64,000 nucleotides of DNA from Bretschneidera sinensis (taxonomy: Eukaryota; Streptophyta; Magnoliopsida; Brassicales; Akaniaceae). Shown one piece after another: positions 1-22,013 of this stretch. Below the pieces are notes generated by a model. The model was not told the origin of the DNA and searched no databases. It saw nothing but the letters and a program-made list of their open reading frames with translations. Location: assembly GCA_023935145.1 (NCBI GenBank), contig CM043698.1, positions 18,169,001 through 18,233,000 on the forward strand, read 5' to 3'. The position numbers and the translations under genes are program-made. Position 1 is the stretch's first letter. The number at the start of each line of letters is the position of its first letter.

Positions 1-1516
1 CATCAAAACATCTATCCGGGAATTGTTTTTGAACAAATTAAGTCCTGTACCTCCTCCCATTGCAGCATGGATGGCCACAATCTTGTCGTCTCTCTCAATT
101 TCTACAATCAAAGACTCTACAAAGTACTGGGTGTTCGACTTCGACTTCGACTTCAACTGTTTCCCAGATTTTGGATCAAATTTCAGAACACCTAAAAGAA
201 AAAGCAAAACCCGTTAAGCCTAATTCTTGTATATATTAAAATGCATTCGGTTGTCGAAAATTATCCAACTTTTCAGAAAATTTTGTATTTGAAAAGCAGT
301 TTTTAAAAAAGTTTTCTGGAAGATTGAAGCGTACCGTGCATTTTGTCGGGTGCTATTTCGGCTGGAGAATACCCTTTTCCTTTCTCAGTGATAACATGAA
401 TGAGAACAGGTCTTGGTGCTGACATTTCCTTCAGATATAGACAAGGTCTTTCACATTATGCCCATCTACAAGACCAATGTAGTATAGTCCTAATTCTTCA
501 AACAGGCAAGCGCCTGAACCACCCACCATTCCTTTCATATACGAGTCAAACGTGGCAGCCAATTCACGTGCTTGGCCTCCTATTTGCTTTGTGATGCCCT
601 GTTTCATGTGTCAAAATAACTTGGTTAATTTGTTGTGGAAATTGGACTAGTCATAAAGTAGAAAATAACTTTTCTAGCTGAAAATTACATAATGATGTTA
701 ATTTGTGTAATGTTTACAATTAGGAAAAATTCAAACCTACACCTAATCCATAAGATTTTCCTCCACCATAAGTACTCTCGAGCGTCAGATGAGTAGAAGG
801 GCAACATAAATTCTCCTTCTCGTAAAAAGTTTCTTTAGTTAAAATAAATCTCACGAACCAAGTTTAGGAAAGAAAAGATTAGGACAGTTAAATACCTTTG
901 CGACTCCACGAAAATGGTGAAATTTTCTGCTGGATTGTAGCTTTGAAAGAGCTCCACTTAGAGCTCTAACCGGAGGAGAAGGGCCGTCAATGGTAGCCGT
1001 GGGCAAGGAGACTTGTTTGTTATCATTTAAGATGATAATAAGTTTAGTGTCAAGACAACCTGCATTGTTCATTGCCTCGTATGCCATTCCGGCCGTCATG
1101 GCTCCATCGCCTATCACTGAAATTACATGATTGTTCTTCCCTAACAAGTCTCTACCAACTGCCATCCCTGAAAGGCAACATAAAAGGGTATTTTATTTTT
1201 TTCCTTTAAGTCCAACGATAGATTTGAACCTATCACTATTCCCCCAACTAACACAATAATTTTGTGAGTTGTTAGCACAAGGATTCGACCCAAAAAACTT
1301 GAGTCACCCTATGAAGCAATGGCTGCCGCCTTGCTCATTACCTCAAATGTGTATTTTAAGTAAGTTACCAGTGAAAATAACCAAAAATTGAATGGTTGGT
1401 AATTGCCTGATTGGTGAAATTCCTATGGGTCTCTAAGAAAATTTCACAAGGGCTGAAACCAGTGCTCCCTTTGGTATAGGCAATCAGTATACTTTTACGT
1501 TTTAGGCTCCATGAGC

Positions 1517-1935
1517 AAGTAAACTAGTAGTTAGTTCTTGACAAATAATACTCAAAGAAGAGTGGAGGAAAAAGAATTGATATATGTACCTAAGCCTGCT
1601 GAAATGCTAGTAGAACTATGGCCAGCTCCAAAGGCATCATGAACACTGTTGATGCCAAAAATGTGCTTTGCTAAGTTGGAGGCCGAGCCTCGGATGTATC
1701 TGCACAGGGAAAGAAATGTGAGCTAAGTAAACTAGTAGTTAGTTCTTGACAAATAATACTCAAAGAAGAGTGGAGGAAAAAGAATTGATATATGTACCTA
1801 AGCCTGCTGAAATGCTAGTAGAACTATGGCCAGCTCCAAAGGCATCATGAACACTGTTGATGCCAAAAATGTGCTTTGCTAAGTTGGAGGCCGAGCCTCG
1901 GATGTATCTGCACAGGGAAAGAAATGTGAGCTAAG
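1517..1935. repeat. 208-bp tandem duplication spanning a DXS exon and its insertion junction
   Basis: Bases 1517-1724 recur as 1725-1932 with no mismatch seen. Each copy holds the exon piece ending in the HSSTSISAGL codons (minus strand 1590-1647 and 1798-1855), its GT donor, and the first ~75 bases of the inserted DNA. The duplication therefore happened after the insertion. Only one copy is needed for the DXS reading frame. Confidence 0.95.
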
Positions 1936-2651
1936 AATCGTAGGAGGGGTGCCTCTGGGGATGCTCAGAAGCTTTAGGAGCGTTCTTTTTTTAGGTTAGT
2001 AAGAGTTGGATTGTTTGAAATGCGCACTTGAACTTCTTTATAAAGCTTTGAAGGCAACATATTGCCCAAGGAAATAGTGATGTGACACCCCAACTTGGTT
2101 GGGTAATGATGCCTAGGAAGCCCAGCTAGGTGGCTGGGGGCCGTCCGCTTGGGCTTCGCCTTGCTAGCTTGATTAGGGGCCGTCCAAGTATAAGGGAGGC
2201 TGATAACCTGACGTCCCAACTTGGTTAGGCAATGATGCCTAGGAGGCCCAGCTAGGTGGCCAGCGGCCGTTCGCTTGGGCTTTGCTTTGCTGGCTTGATT
2301 AGGAGCCGTCTATGTATTATGGCGGTTGGTGACCCGGAGTCCCAACTTGGCTGGGCAATGATGCCTAGGAGACCCAGTTAGGTGGCCGGGGGCTGTCCAC
2401 TTAGGCTTCGCCTTGTTGGCTTGATCAGGAGCCATCCATGTATTGGGGCGGTTGATGACCCGAAGTCCCAACTTGATTGGGTAATGATGCCTAAGAGACC
2501 TAGCTAGGGAGGTAATGATGGCCTGGAGGACAGCGACGACGTGGAGGTCCAGTTGTCCGAGCCTGGGTCTTCTGCGTGTCTCCTTGCAACCTAGCTTTAA
2601 GATGATCCACGTGTCATCTTTTTATTGGAGGTGTGTATTTTGACAGTATCA
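1856..2651. mobile_element. Insertion inside a DXS exon, flanked by AACACT direct repeats
   Basis: The DXS coding frame breaks at 2652 and resumes at 1647/1855, and the hexamer AACACT flanks the intervening DNA (1850-1855 and 2652-2657), as expected for a target-site duplication. The ends read GTTGATGCCAAAAATG and, from the other side on the opposite strand, TGATACTGTCAAAATAC, which are only weakly similar as inverted repeats. The interior is mostly the 126-bp array. No transposase was found. The class is uncertain (a non-autonomous DNA element is most likely). Confidence 0.6.
2089..2506. repeat. 126-bp minisatellite, about 3.3 copies
   Basis: Units begin with CCCAACTTG at 2089, 2215, 2341 and 2467, exactly 126 bases apart, and each continues into AATGATGCCTA. 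The copies are diverged by substitution but have no net length change. The array is GC-richer than its surroundings and lies wholly inside the insertion that splits the DXS exon. Confidence 0.9.
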
Positions 2652-4090
2652 AACACTTTCCTCTCTCTTTGGGATTCCTGCAAGCCCACGAGTCATTCAA
2701 ATTGTATGCATTCTTGATCTCCTGCCTGTCAAAATCTTTTGTGGGTATGCCTGCAAATTATCCAAATCCAATTAGCGAGATTGATTAAATGAACAGAAAA
2801 TTAATCGTAGTAAGCAAAATGTAAAACCCTTCTAGTCACTTTTTTTTGTACAGAAACATTCTCAAATTTCTTCACTTTTGAAGGTGAAAAATAATAATTA
2901 AGCAAGATTAACTCACCTGATGGCCTACATCCCAAATGATTTTATCTTGAGGTGTGTCGAATACATGGTGAAGTGCAACCATTAGATCAGTCACTCCAAG
3001 GCTTGAACTTAGGTGGCCTCCTGTTTTTGATACTGAATACACAATCTCCTCTCTTAGCTCATCCGCTAAAAGCTTCAGTTCCTATAATCAGTATAACCCA
3101 AATTAAGTCATGAACTCCTTATTATAAAATTTAATTTCAATTTCTTTTTTATCATTAATTTATGCCTCGAGAAAGATTCTTCATGTGAATTGGATAGTTA
3201 ATAGTATCAAGAATTGGAGTGGATGGCTTTTCTCCTGAGAAATTGAGGAATCTTTTGATATTTTGTCTTGTTCTCTGACCGCTTTTGACCATTGCTTTTT
3301 TCTCATTACTTGCATTACTCTCCAGCTGGGATGCTGTCACTCCGTCAAACTAAAAATGAAAGCAAAAGAGAATCATATATGTCGTTAGTTTGTGAGTGAA
3401 TTGAAAACAAAAACCTTTGGGTTTAGCGTCTGAAAACAGAAAGAAAACCTTTTTTTTCTCTAGAAAATGAAAATATAAATGGGCTAAATTCAAAAAATAA
3501 AAATAAAGTTCTTGAAGAACTATTTTTCATTATTTGAAAATAAAAATCGAAAACAGAAAACGTTTTCCAATACACTTTTTTGCTTCCATTGTCACATAAA
3601 ATAGAAAATAAGAACTAAAATGCGTTTGGATTTGGTATTTCAAATAAAAACCATTTATCTCAACTAGAAAATGAAATTCAAAAATGAAAATAAGTTCTTG
3701 AAGAAAACGATTTTCATTCTTTGAAAATAAGAGACAAAAACAAAAAAAAAACATTTTTCAATACCGAATACATAGATTCTTTCAAAATGTGAAATAGTTT
3801 ACATGTGAGGAAGAGAGAAAGAGAAACCTTGTGGTCGCATTTTGGGAGAGTAGTAGCGGATAAATTGAAAAAGAAGGCATATCTTGAGGGGTAAAGCAAT
3901 GGAAGAAAACTTGTTCTAAGATGTGAAACCATTAATTTCCTCTTCTTAATTAGGAGAAATTAAAATGTCATATAATGTGACTAAACTCAAGTGTTTTCCA
4001 AGAGAAAAAGTATTGATATTAGTGAATCTCTAGTAATACTTCTTGTAGGCAAAGCGTGTATCTTGAGACTTGAGAATGAGAGCATTGGGG

Positions 4091-4100
4091 TTTTTATAGG
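4091..4100 (-). promoter_or_regulatory. Putative TATA box of the DXS-like gene
   Basis: On the minus strand this reads CCTATAAAAA, a good plant TATA box, about 160 bases upstream of the ATG at 3930-3932. It would place transcription start near 4060. No other promoter element was identified with confidence. Confidence 0.5.
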
Positions 4101-4498
4101 AAGAGAAGCTGTGTAGGGGTGGGTTTTGTCAAAGTTTGGAGCTTTGAAAAGTCTTCAACATGTGAAAAACTTTGCATGCATGGGCAGCATCATGACGTAT
4201 ATAGTCCATGAATGGGTAGTTAAAAAATATTTAATTACTATTATTAGTAACTGACTACAGAGTAATCGAATTGAAAAAAATAAACATTTAGAGGTTCTTG
4301 TGACTAATCAATTAGGTTGTAAGCACAAAAATAGTGAAAATTAGCTTAGTTAATTGATAAAGTTATTTTTTGATACAAAAAAAAAAAAGTAGTCTGAGAT
4401 TAAATCTTGCTCGTACCAAAAATTAGAAGATAAAGAAGAATTCTTGTATACAACCGATCGATCCAAGTGAAGAGAACGTGCATCAGGTGTCTCTCGAT

Positions 4499-4660
4499 CG
4501 TTCAAGAAGAGAGAGAAATAGAAAAGAAGTGTTTTCTTTGTTTTGGACTCGGACGAGATGCACTCGGTGCAAGTGAATCGTTCAAGAAGAAAGAAATAGA
4601 AAAGAAGTGTTTTCTCTACTCTGGACTCGGATGAGATGCACTTGGTGCACTCTCTTTCTT
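4499..4660. repeat. 80-bp tandem duplication
   Basis: CGTTCAAGAAGA starts at 4499 and again at 4579. The units share GAAATAGAAAAGAAGTG and a GATGCACTCGGTGCA-like dyad at their 3' ends. It lies upstream of the DXS promoter. Function unknown. Confidence 0.8.
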
Positions 4661-4661
4661 T

Positions 4662-7600
4662 TCACAGTGCATCTAAGAATTTTTTGAGAATAAAATAATG
4701 GAGAAAACTACCTCTCATTATATAATCTATAAATCTCATGGATCTCCCATGAAAACAAAATAGTTATCACTGCTAATCTACAAATTAGTCAATAATATTA
4801 TAAGCACAATAATGTAACTTTTGCTACAATTAAATTGTATCTTTTAGTTTAATGGTCATTATTCGGATGTTCATATAAAATACTTGAGTTTGATCTCTTC
4901 GTCAAACTAATGTGAAAAAAATTATTGCACTTTGATTGGACTAGATAACAAAGAAGAAGTACTAATTAAGGGGTTGTTAGTTTAATTGAATTAAAGCTTA
5001 AAATGAATGATAATAGGAAAAATTAATAGGAGTCCGTTGGTAACCACATGAAAATGAAATTTAATTTTTTAAAAATAAATTAAAAAATAAAATTAATTCA
5101 TAAATGAATTGAAATGATTTTTTATGTATTTTTTTATTATTTTAAACTATAAAATTCATTTGAATTCTTATGTGTTTAAAATTTTGAAATAAATGAAAAT
5201 TTCAAAAGTACTAGAGAGAGTGAGAGAATTAGGAGGAGGGAGAGAGAGAGGGAATTAGGGTGAGGGAGAAAGGAAAAATAGAGGAAATTTTGGGTATTTC
5301 AGTCAACATAGTTTTTTACTTTTTATTTTGTAAAATTATTTGTTTTACAACAAATAAACTCAATTCCATAATGAATTTATTTCGAACTGAACTTCATAGT
5401 TTTTTTTTTCCAAACATAACTATAGAATTCATTTGTTTCAAACATAGTGTAATTAAACGAGTTGTTAAACTAATTAAGTGGGTTCTCATTCGATTTTTCA
5501 ATTAATATTGCTGATATCGATTTTTGGTTTAGCCCTCTTTGGTTTAATTCGAGTCATTCTCCTAATTTAGGTCAGGTTTGAGTCAATCAATTTAAGTCAT
5601 TCTTTGAGCTTGAGCTAAATTTTAGTGTTTTTCCACGTTAATCCAACTCGAGATACTTGAAAAGATAATTATTTGAAGTATTGTGTTCTGGAGAGGACAT
5701 TTCGTTACTTAAGTTAGTGAATGACTTAAAAAAAAAAAGAGGAGAGAGAATATCTTTAAAAAAGAGTGTAAAGAATTAATGTGTCATTTATATAAGCTTT
5801 GAAATCTGACCTTAATGAAAAAAGGAATGTGATGAGTTTTTTCTTAATGAACTTACCATTTTACCTTTAAATGGTGTGTAGGAGATAAACCTCCACTATA
5901 AGACAAGTGTCCCCTTCTATTTGGGATGTGAAACTCCTTTAACACCTTTAGAAATTATCACGTATCAATTTAATATTGAGATGATATGTTTTACCTTCGT
6001 CAAATATATAGCTATTTCTTTTCTTTTCTTTCTTTTTCTCCATTATTCGTGCGCATACGAAACAATTTTATTGGTGGTCCATGGTCAATTTTATTGGAGG
6101 TCCACAGTTTGGACCACATAAAAAGTGATAATTATCTCTATTTTCTTTTTTTTTTGGGTTATAAATTTATTTATTACGTATATTCATGGTATTAGTTGTA
6201 GTATTGATGTACATATAGTTCAAAAGGCATAAATTTTTTTATTTGAAACGAGTGTAAAACAAAATTTTTGTATCGAGTGAAAGTTAAAAATGGGTTGAAA
6301 AAATCTCAATCCAACTCAATTTATAAACTCATCCGATTCCATTCAAATTAGTTTGGGTCGACGGTGAAACATATTACATAAAAAAATATTAATCTATTAC
6401 AATAATTTTTCGTTATATCCAAAATCAAATCCGTATAAAAATTCATAATGATTCGTTTGGAAACATAAATTCATACAAAAGTAAATAAAAATAAAATTTT
6501 AAAAGTGCTTAATCAATCAAATTCTTCAAAACATTAACACCACTATAAAATAAAAAATAAATATAATATATCAATTAATAATTACATATAATAAATATTA
6601 AATATATAATATAATTATATAATAATTGAGTTACCGATTTGAACTAAATTAAAAAAAAATTTAAACTAATAACTCAATCTAATTTATTGATTTTCATAAT
6701 TTTTCAACTAAAATCCAATCAAACTCTTAAAAAATTCAATTCAATTAAATTTATTAATTACATCGATTTGTATCGGACTTAGGAGTTCAATTTCTTGGGG
6801 CAGTCAGGTTCGTAAAGACAAGAACAGGACAGGTGTCTAGGCCTGTCAAGCTTCCTATAAAATTGATCTAATGTTATCATACATTAGTTATGTAAATAAA
6901 ATCCCATCTTTTCTGTTGTGCAAAAGAAAAATCTTTATCTTTCTCATTTATAAATGTTATTTCATCGCTTTTAATTTTTTTTCTTCTTAAATTTAATGCA
7001 GCAAATTACCAATCAAGCACTAATAACTAATATAGGACTAGGACAAATACTGTAGGACTTTTACTTGTTAGACAAAGCAAATCACATGCGGCGTGTACCA
7101 TGCACTAAGAAGAAAACATGCGTTGATATGTCAACCATCGTTTTTAACAGTCTAATAACGTTGTAACACGTTTTCAACAATCAAGTAAGAGGCGACAATC
7201 GGTTAGATACGATCATTTTGGGATCCAGTTAATTTGGTTCACGTATCATTTTGAGTTACGGATAAGATCTGAGTTATATCGATCTCAGATTATATTAAGT
7301 CTCAAGTTATCTCAAATTAAAATAAGTTGAATTTGGATTGTATTGGATCTTAGATCATTCGAATCTGATCATCTCGAGTCGGATTATATTTTGAGTTTGA
7401 ATTCTTTCGGTTCATATCGTTTTAAGTTTTCGAGTATGCTCGATAAGATCCATCAGATTTGCTCTATTTTTTATTTTATTTTTCTTCAATTTTTAAGGAA
7501 ACCGTTTGAACTCAATTTTAATTTTAGATTACTATGCTATTTTTTATGCTTCGATGTAATTAAGTTCACAAAACTATGTTAGTAATAACTTAAAATATTG

Positions 7601-7799
7601 TTTTCTCATTTTAATATATTTAATTAATTATGGTTTGATTAAATGCAAATCAAAATTATATATAAAAATAATATAAATATAAATAATCTGATAAGTTAAT
7701 AATAAAAGATAAAATTAATTTTTCAACATATATATATGTATTAATAAAACTTATTAATAAAGCCAGAAACCTCATTTGGTGTCCACCCCTCCCATAAAC
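4662..7799. other. AT-rich intergenic DNA without a recognisable gene
   Basis: No supported coding region was found on either strand. Around 7180-7450 there is a degenerate, repetitive stretch built from variants of GGATC and TTTGAGTT words. Short open frames here have no domain content and are low in complexity. Confidence 0.6.
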
Positions 7800-7800
7800 T

Positions 7801-8355
7801 TCTATTTAAATATATATATAAAACAAATATTTAAATAGGGTTATATATGTAACTTAATTGACCCCTACATCTTTCTCCCATGTTTTTTCTCCTATTATCT
7901 CATTCAAACTTAGCTTCTCCACCCTCCTTATCTCTTTTATCTTCAACCCATATTTTTCTCTCCCATTATCTTATTCATACTTAACTTCTTTTATCTCTCT
8001 TATCTTCAACCCATGTTTTTTTCTCCAACTATTCCACTCAGACTTAACTTCTTCGCTCTCCTTTATCTCCCATTCTTCAACCCATGTTGATCTCCACTCT
8101 CTTTATCTCTTCTATCTTCAACTCATGTTGATTTTTTGTTTGTTCTTCTTTATCTTCTCCATATTTTCAATTGTTCTTATTTTTTTGGTAATTCTAACAT
8201 GATTGTTTTTCTCTTAAGGTTTCATTGCAGGTTCAGTTTTATAATAGAGAATATGTGACCATTATGTTTGACATGCTTGAAGATAATTGTTAATATTTTG
8301 TTTTATCAAATAAAATAGCATATCAATACACGTGTAGCGTGTATTGAAATGCTAG
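7801..8355 (+). mobile_element. Helitron-like non-autonomous element (3' terminus clear, 5' end tentative)
   Basis: The 3' end shows the Helitron signature: a perfect 8-bp stem, AATACACG (8325-8332) and CGTGTATT (8338-8345), with a 5-base loop, then six bases, then CTAG (8352-8355, fits CTRR), followed by T. Helitrons insert between A and T and lack terminal inverted repeats. The 5' end is placed at TCTATTTAAATATA only because it resembles plant Helitron starts; the preceding base is T, not A, so this boundary is weak. The interior (about 7870-8140) is a degenerate repeat of TTATCTCTTTTATCTTCAAC-like units. Confidence 0.4.
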
Positions 8356-9153
8356 TATATGATGATGGGAAAGTTGACGTGCATGATCTATATGAATATA
8401 ATATTAAATCTAATCATCGTTTTTCTGTAAAATAAAAAATATATAATAAATTATATATATATATATATATAGTGTGTAAGATACATTAACATTATTAATT
8501 TATTACACTAGATATCAATTGATAACGTGACACATATATATAATTATGTGTTATCATGAAATGTTGTGGAACGGTTAAAATATGTTAAGCTCATAACATG
8601 TTACATATAACTAAGAAAAATGGTTTTACAAAAATGATAAACAATTGCACATTTACACATTTGTTAATTATATGTAACATTAATTAGTTATTATTATTTA
8701 ATAAAAAAATAAAATTAAAGATATTAATACTGAAAATTAAAATATAATATAATAAACGATCTATTTATATTATTTCATACTAAATTGAACTTTTATAATG
8801 ATTGATGATTCATTTATATTTGCTATATTTTATTAGTCTTTTTGTTATAAAAAAACAATGTTCTAAAAATATTAAAAAATTAGTTTACATGAGAGATAGT
8901 GAGCACTCGAATGGTCAAAACCATAAATCCAAAATTAAAAAAATTCTCATTTTTTCCATGTTTGATCTAAGTCATTTCGGGTTTGAATCGTTTTAGATTC
9001 GGGTCATATTTAGTTTGAGTCATATTAGGCTTGAATTGTTTAGAGATTTTAGTTTTAGATAATTTCAGGTTTGAATCAAACCATTTTAAATTTAGATTAA
9101 TTTGAATTTCGAATAACTCAGATTTAGATCGAATCAGATTCATGTCATATTAT

Positions 9154-9199
<46 letters not shown>

Positions 9200-9600
9200 T
9201 TTCGCTAGGATGAGTTCGGTTCCGGATCAGGTCTGAACCTTTTTGATATCCAGGAAAGTTACTGATATTGACGCACTGCCTCTGTTCCACTAATAATGAA
9301 CCTTTTTTGGTCCCATCTGTATTTTTGATGGAAAACTTTTTTTGTCCTAAACTGAACTAATTAAAGTTTGATTGTCTTTCCATAAAAGAAAATTTCCTTA
9401 TATACATCCTATTAATTTTTTTATTAAAATATTTCAAAAAATATCTATCATATATTATCACATTCACAGCAATATTTGTTATTTTTTAGCAATAAATTTC
9501 GAATGGATAAATTACATTCATATCTTCAAGTATTGCATTTTTTTTCCTAAATGGTAAAAGTAAAAAATAAAAAATGCAACCAATGTGACAACCCTCTCTG
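8356..9600. other. AT-rich intergenic DNA with degenerate repeats
   Basis: No gene seen. 8451-8471 is an (AT)n run. 8975-9150 is a degenerate array of words like TCGGGTTTGAATCGTTT. Confidence 0.6.
9157..9196. repeat. (TA)n microsatellite
   Basis: About 20 uninterrupted TA dinucleotides. Confidence 0.95.
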
Positions 9601-10600
9601 AACATGACTATGAGAATCCTTACCCGCTAAAGAACCAATGCAACACGACAGGTTAAACCGCCTGACCCCAACAACACTGAAGATTTATTGTCCAACACGT
9701 TATATGGGAGAAAACCCATAATTACTTGGAATCCCTGGCACCTTCAACCTTCGAGTATTGCATCTAATTACAACCAAGTAGGCCCTGCTGTTCAGGCAAA
9801 ATTTAATAACAGTCGAGCTTCAACAGCTTCGGCAGTAGAGTTTAAAGAACAGGACTAAGGACAAGGCTAACAGACTCAATTTATGTTTCGAACTTCCTGC
9901 ACCAATTCAAAGATAATCCATACATGGAGCCTCCTGAAAAGATCTCCAATCATTTTTCTTACCTAAGCTTACAGAGAAAATAATAATACACCCAAAAATT
10001 TTCCTAACTCCTAAATGATAAGACATCGATCATACCCCTTAGCAACAAATAATAAACCTGAACAAGGAGATGGAAAGGTGAGACAGTGAACGGGAAATCA
10101 GCCATCGAATAGAATAGACTTGATTACTAAACAGAAACAACATTCCAGTGATATCAGTTCCATTTTACATCAAAGGTTTAAATTACATAAACTTATAATG
10201 TTCTCATTTAGTTTAACCAGAGGTTTTCATCCAAACTAAAAGGAATTTAACAAAGAAAGAAAGAAATAGAGAAATAAATTTAAGTCATCCTTGCATTTCC
10301 AACAAAGATGGAAACTAATACACTGCAGTGAAATGTACAACACCATGAAGAAAGATTACAAACATAGATATCTAAAGGAAAGAAACTGACATAAGCGCGG
10401 AACGTTCATATCTTTAATCAATTTTTTACATGTATATCAGTGGTCTACCCCAGACAACTAAAAAAAATCAGAGAAGGTCAAATGACATAACTGCGCCCAT
10501 GAATTATGTTTCTATAACAAGTCATATCAAGTAAACAGTGTCCCCACTTCCTTGTTCTGGCTTGTCTCAGCAGCACACTTCTAGTTCTTCTTCAATAGAG
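9601..10600. other. Downstream flank and 3' UTR of the ARL1 gene
   Basis: No coding frame is supported. The 3' UTR of the minus-strand ARL1 gene must lie at the right end of this stretch, but no unambiguous polyadenylation signal was singled out. The left part may hold transposon remnants. Confidence 0.4.

Positions 10601-22013
<11,413 letters not shown>

Larger units (their letters stand above)
1..3932 (-). pseudogene. DXS: 1-deoxy-D-xylulose-5-phosphate synthase (type III-like DXS), 5' part, degenerate
   Basis: DXS joins pyruvate and glyceraldehyde 3-phosphate in a thiamine-diphosphate-dependent reaction, the first step of the plastid MEP isoprenoid pathway. Exons read leftward: 3828-3932 (Ser/Arg-rich, transit-peptide-like start), 3166-3349, 2917-3081 ([20 protein letters not shown]), 2652-2750 (PQKILTGRR), 1590-1647 (FGAGHSSTSISAGL), 896-1167 ([13 protein letters not shown], the ThDP/Mg motif, then [16 protein letters not shown]), 335-598 ([21 protein letters not shown]) and 1-191 ([15 protein letters not shown]). 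The C-terminal half lies beyond the window. Lesions: TGA at 2697-2699; a deletion near 432-441 that shifts the frame (exon 335-598 is 264 nt, whereas its splice phases need one base more than a multiple of three); a GC instead of a GT after exon 3166-3349, with a phase mismatch; and an insertion splitting the exon at 2652/1647. Family identity is clear. Pseudogene status is strongly supported unless splicing rescues all lesions. Confidence 0.9.

Noticed and set aside
1195..1345. Possible minus-strand SINE in a DXS intron
   Set aside because: GGGTCGAATCC resembles a B-box, but the A-box is poor and no ends or target duplication were visible.
4840..4925. tRNA-like promoter words (possible SINE)
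   Set aside because: GAGTTTGATCTC only loosely fits a B-box and no proper A-box or tail was found.
7858..8202. 114-codon hydrophobic open frame
   Set aside because: Translation of a degenerate T/C-rich tandem repeat inside the Helitron-like element; Phe/Ser/Leu low complexity, no domain.
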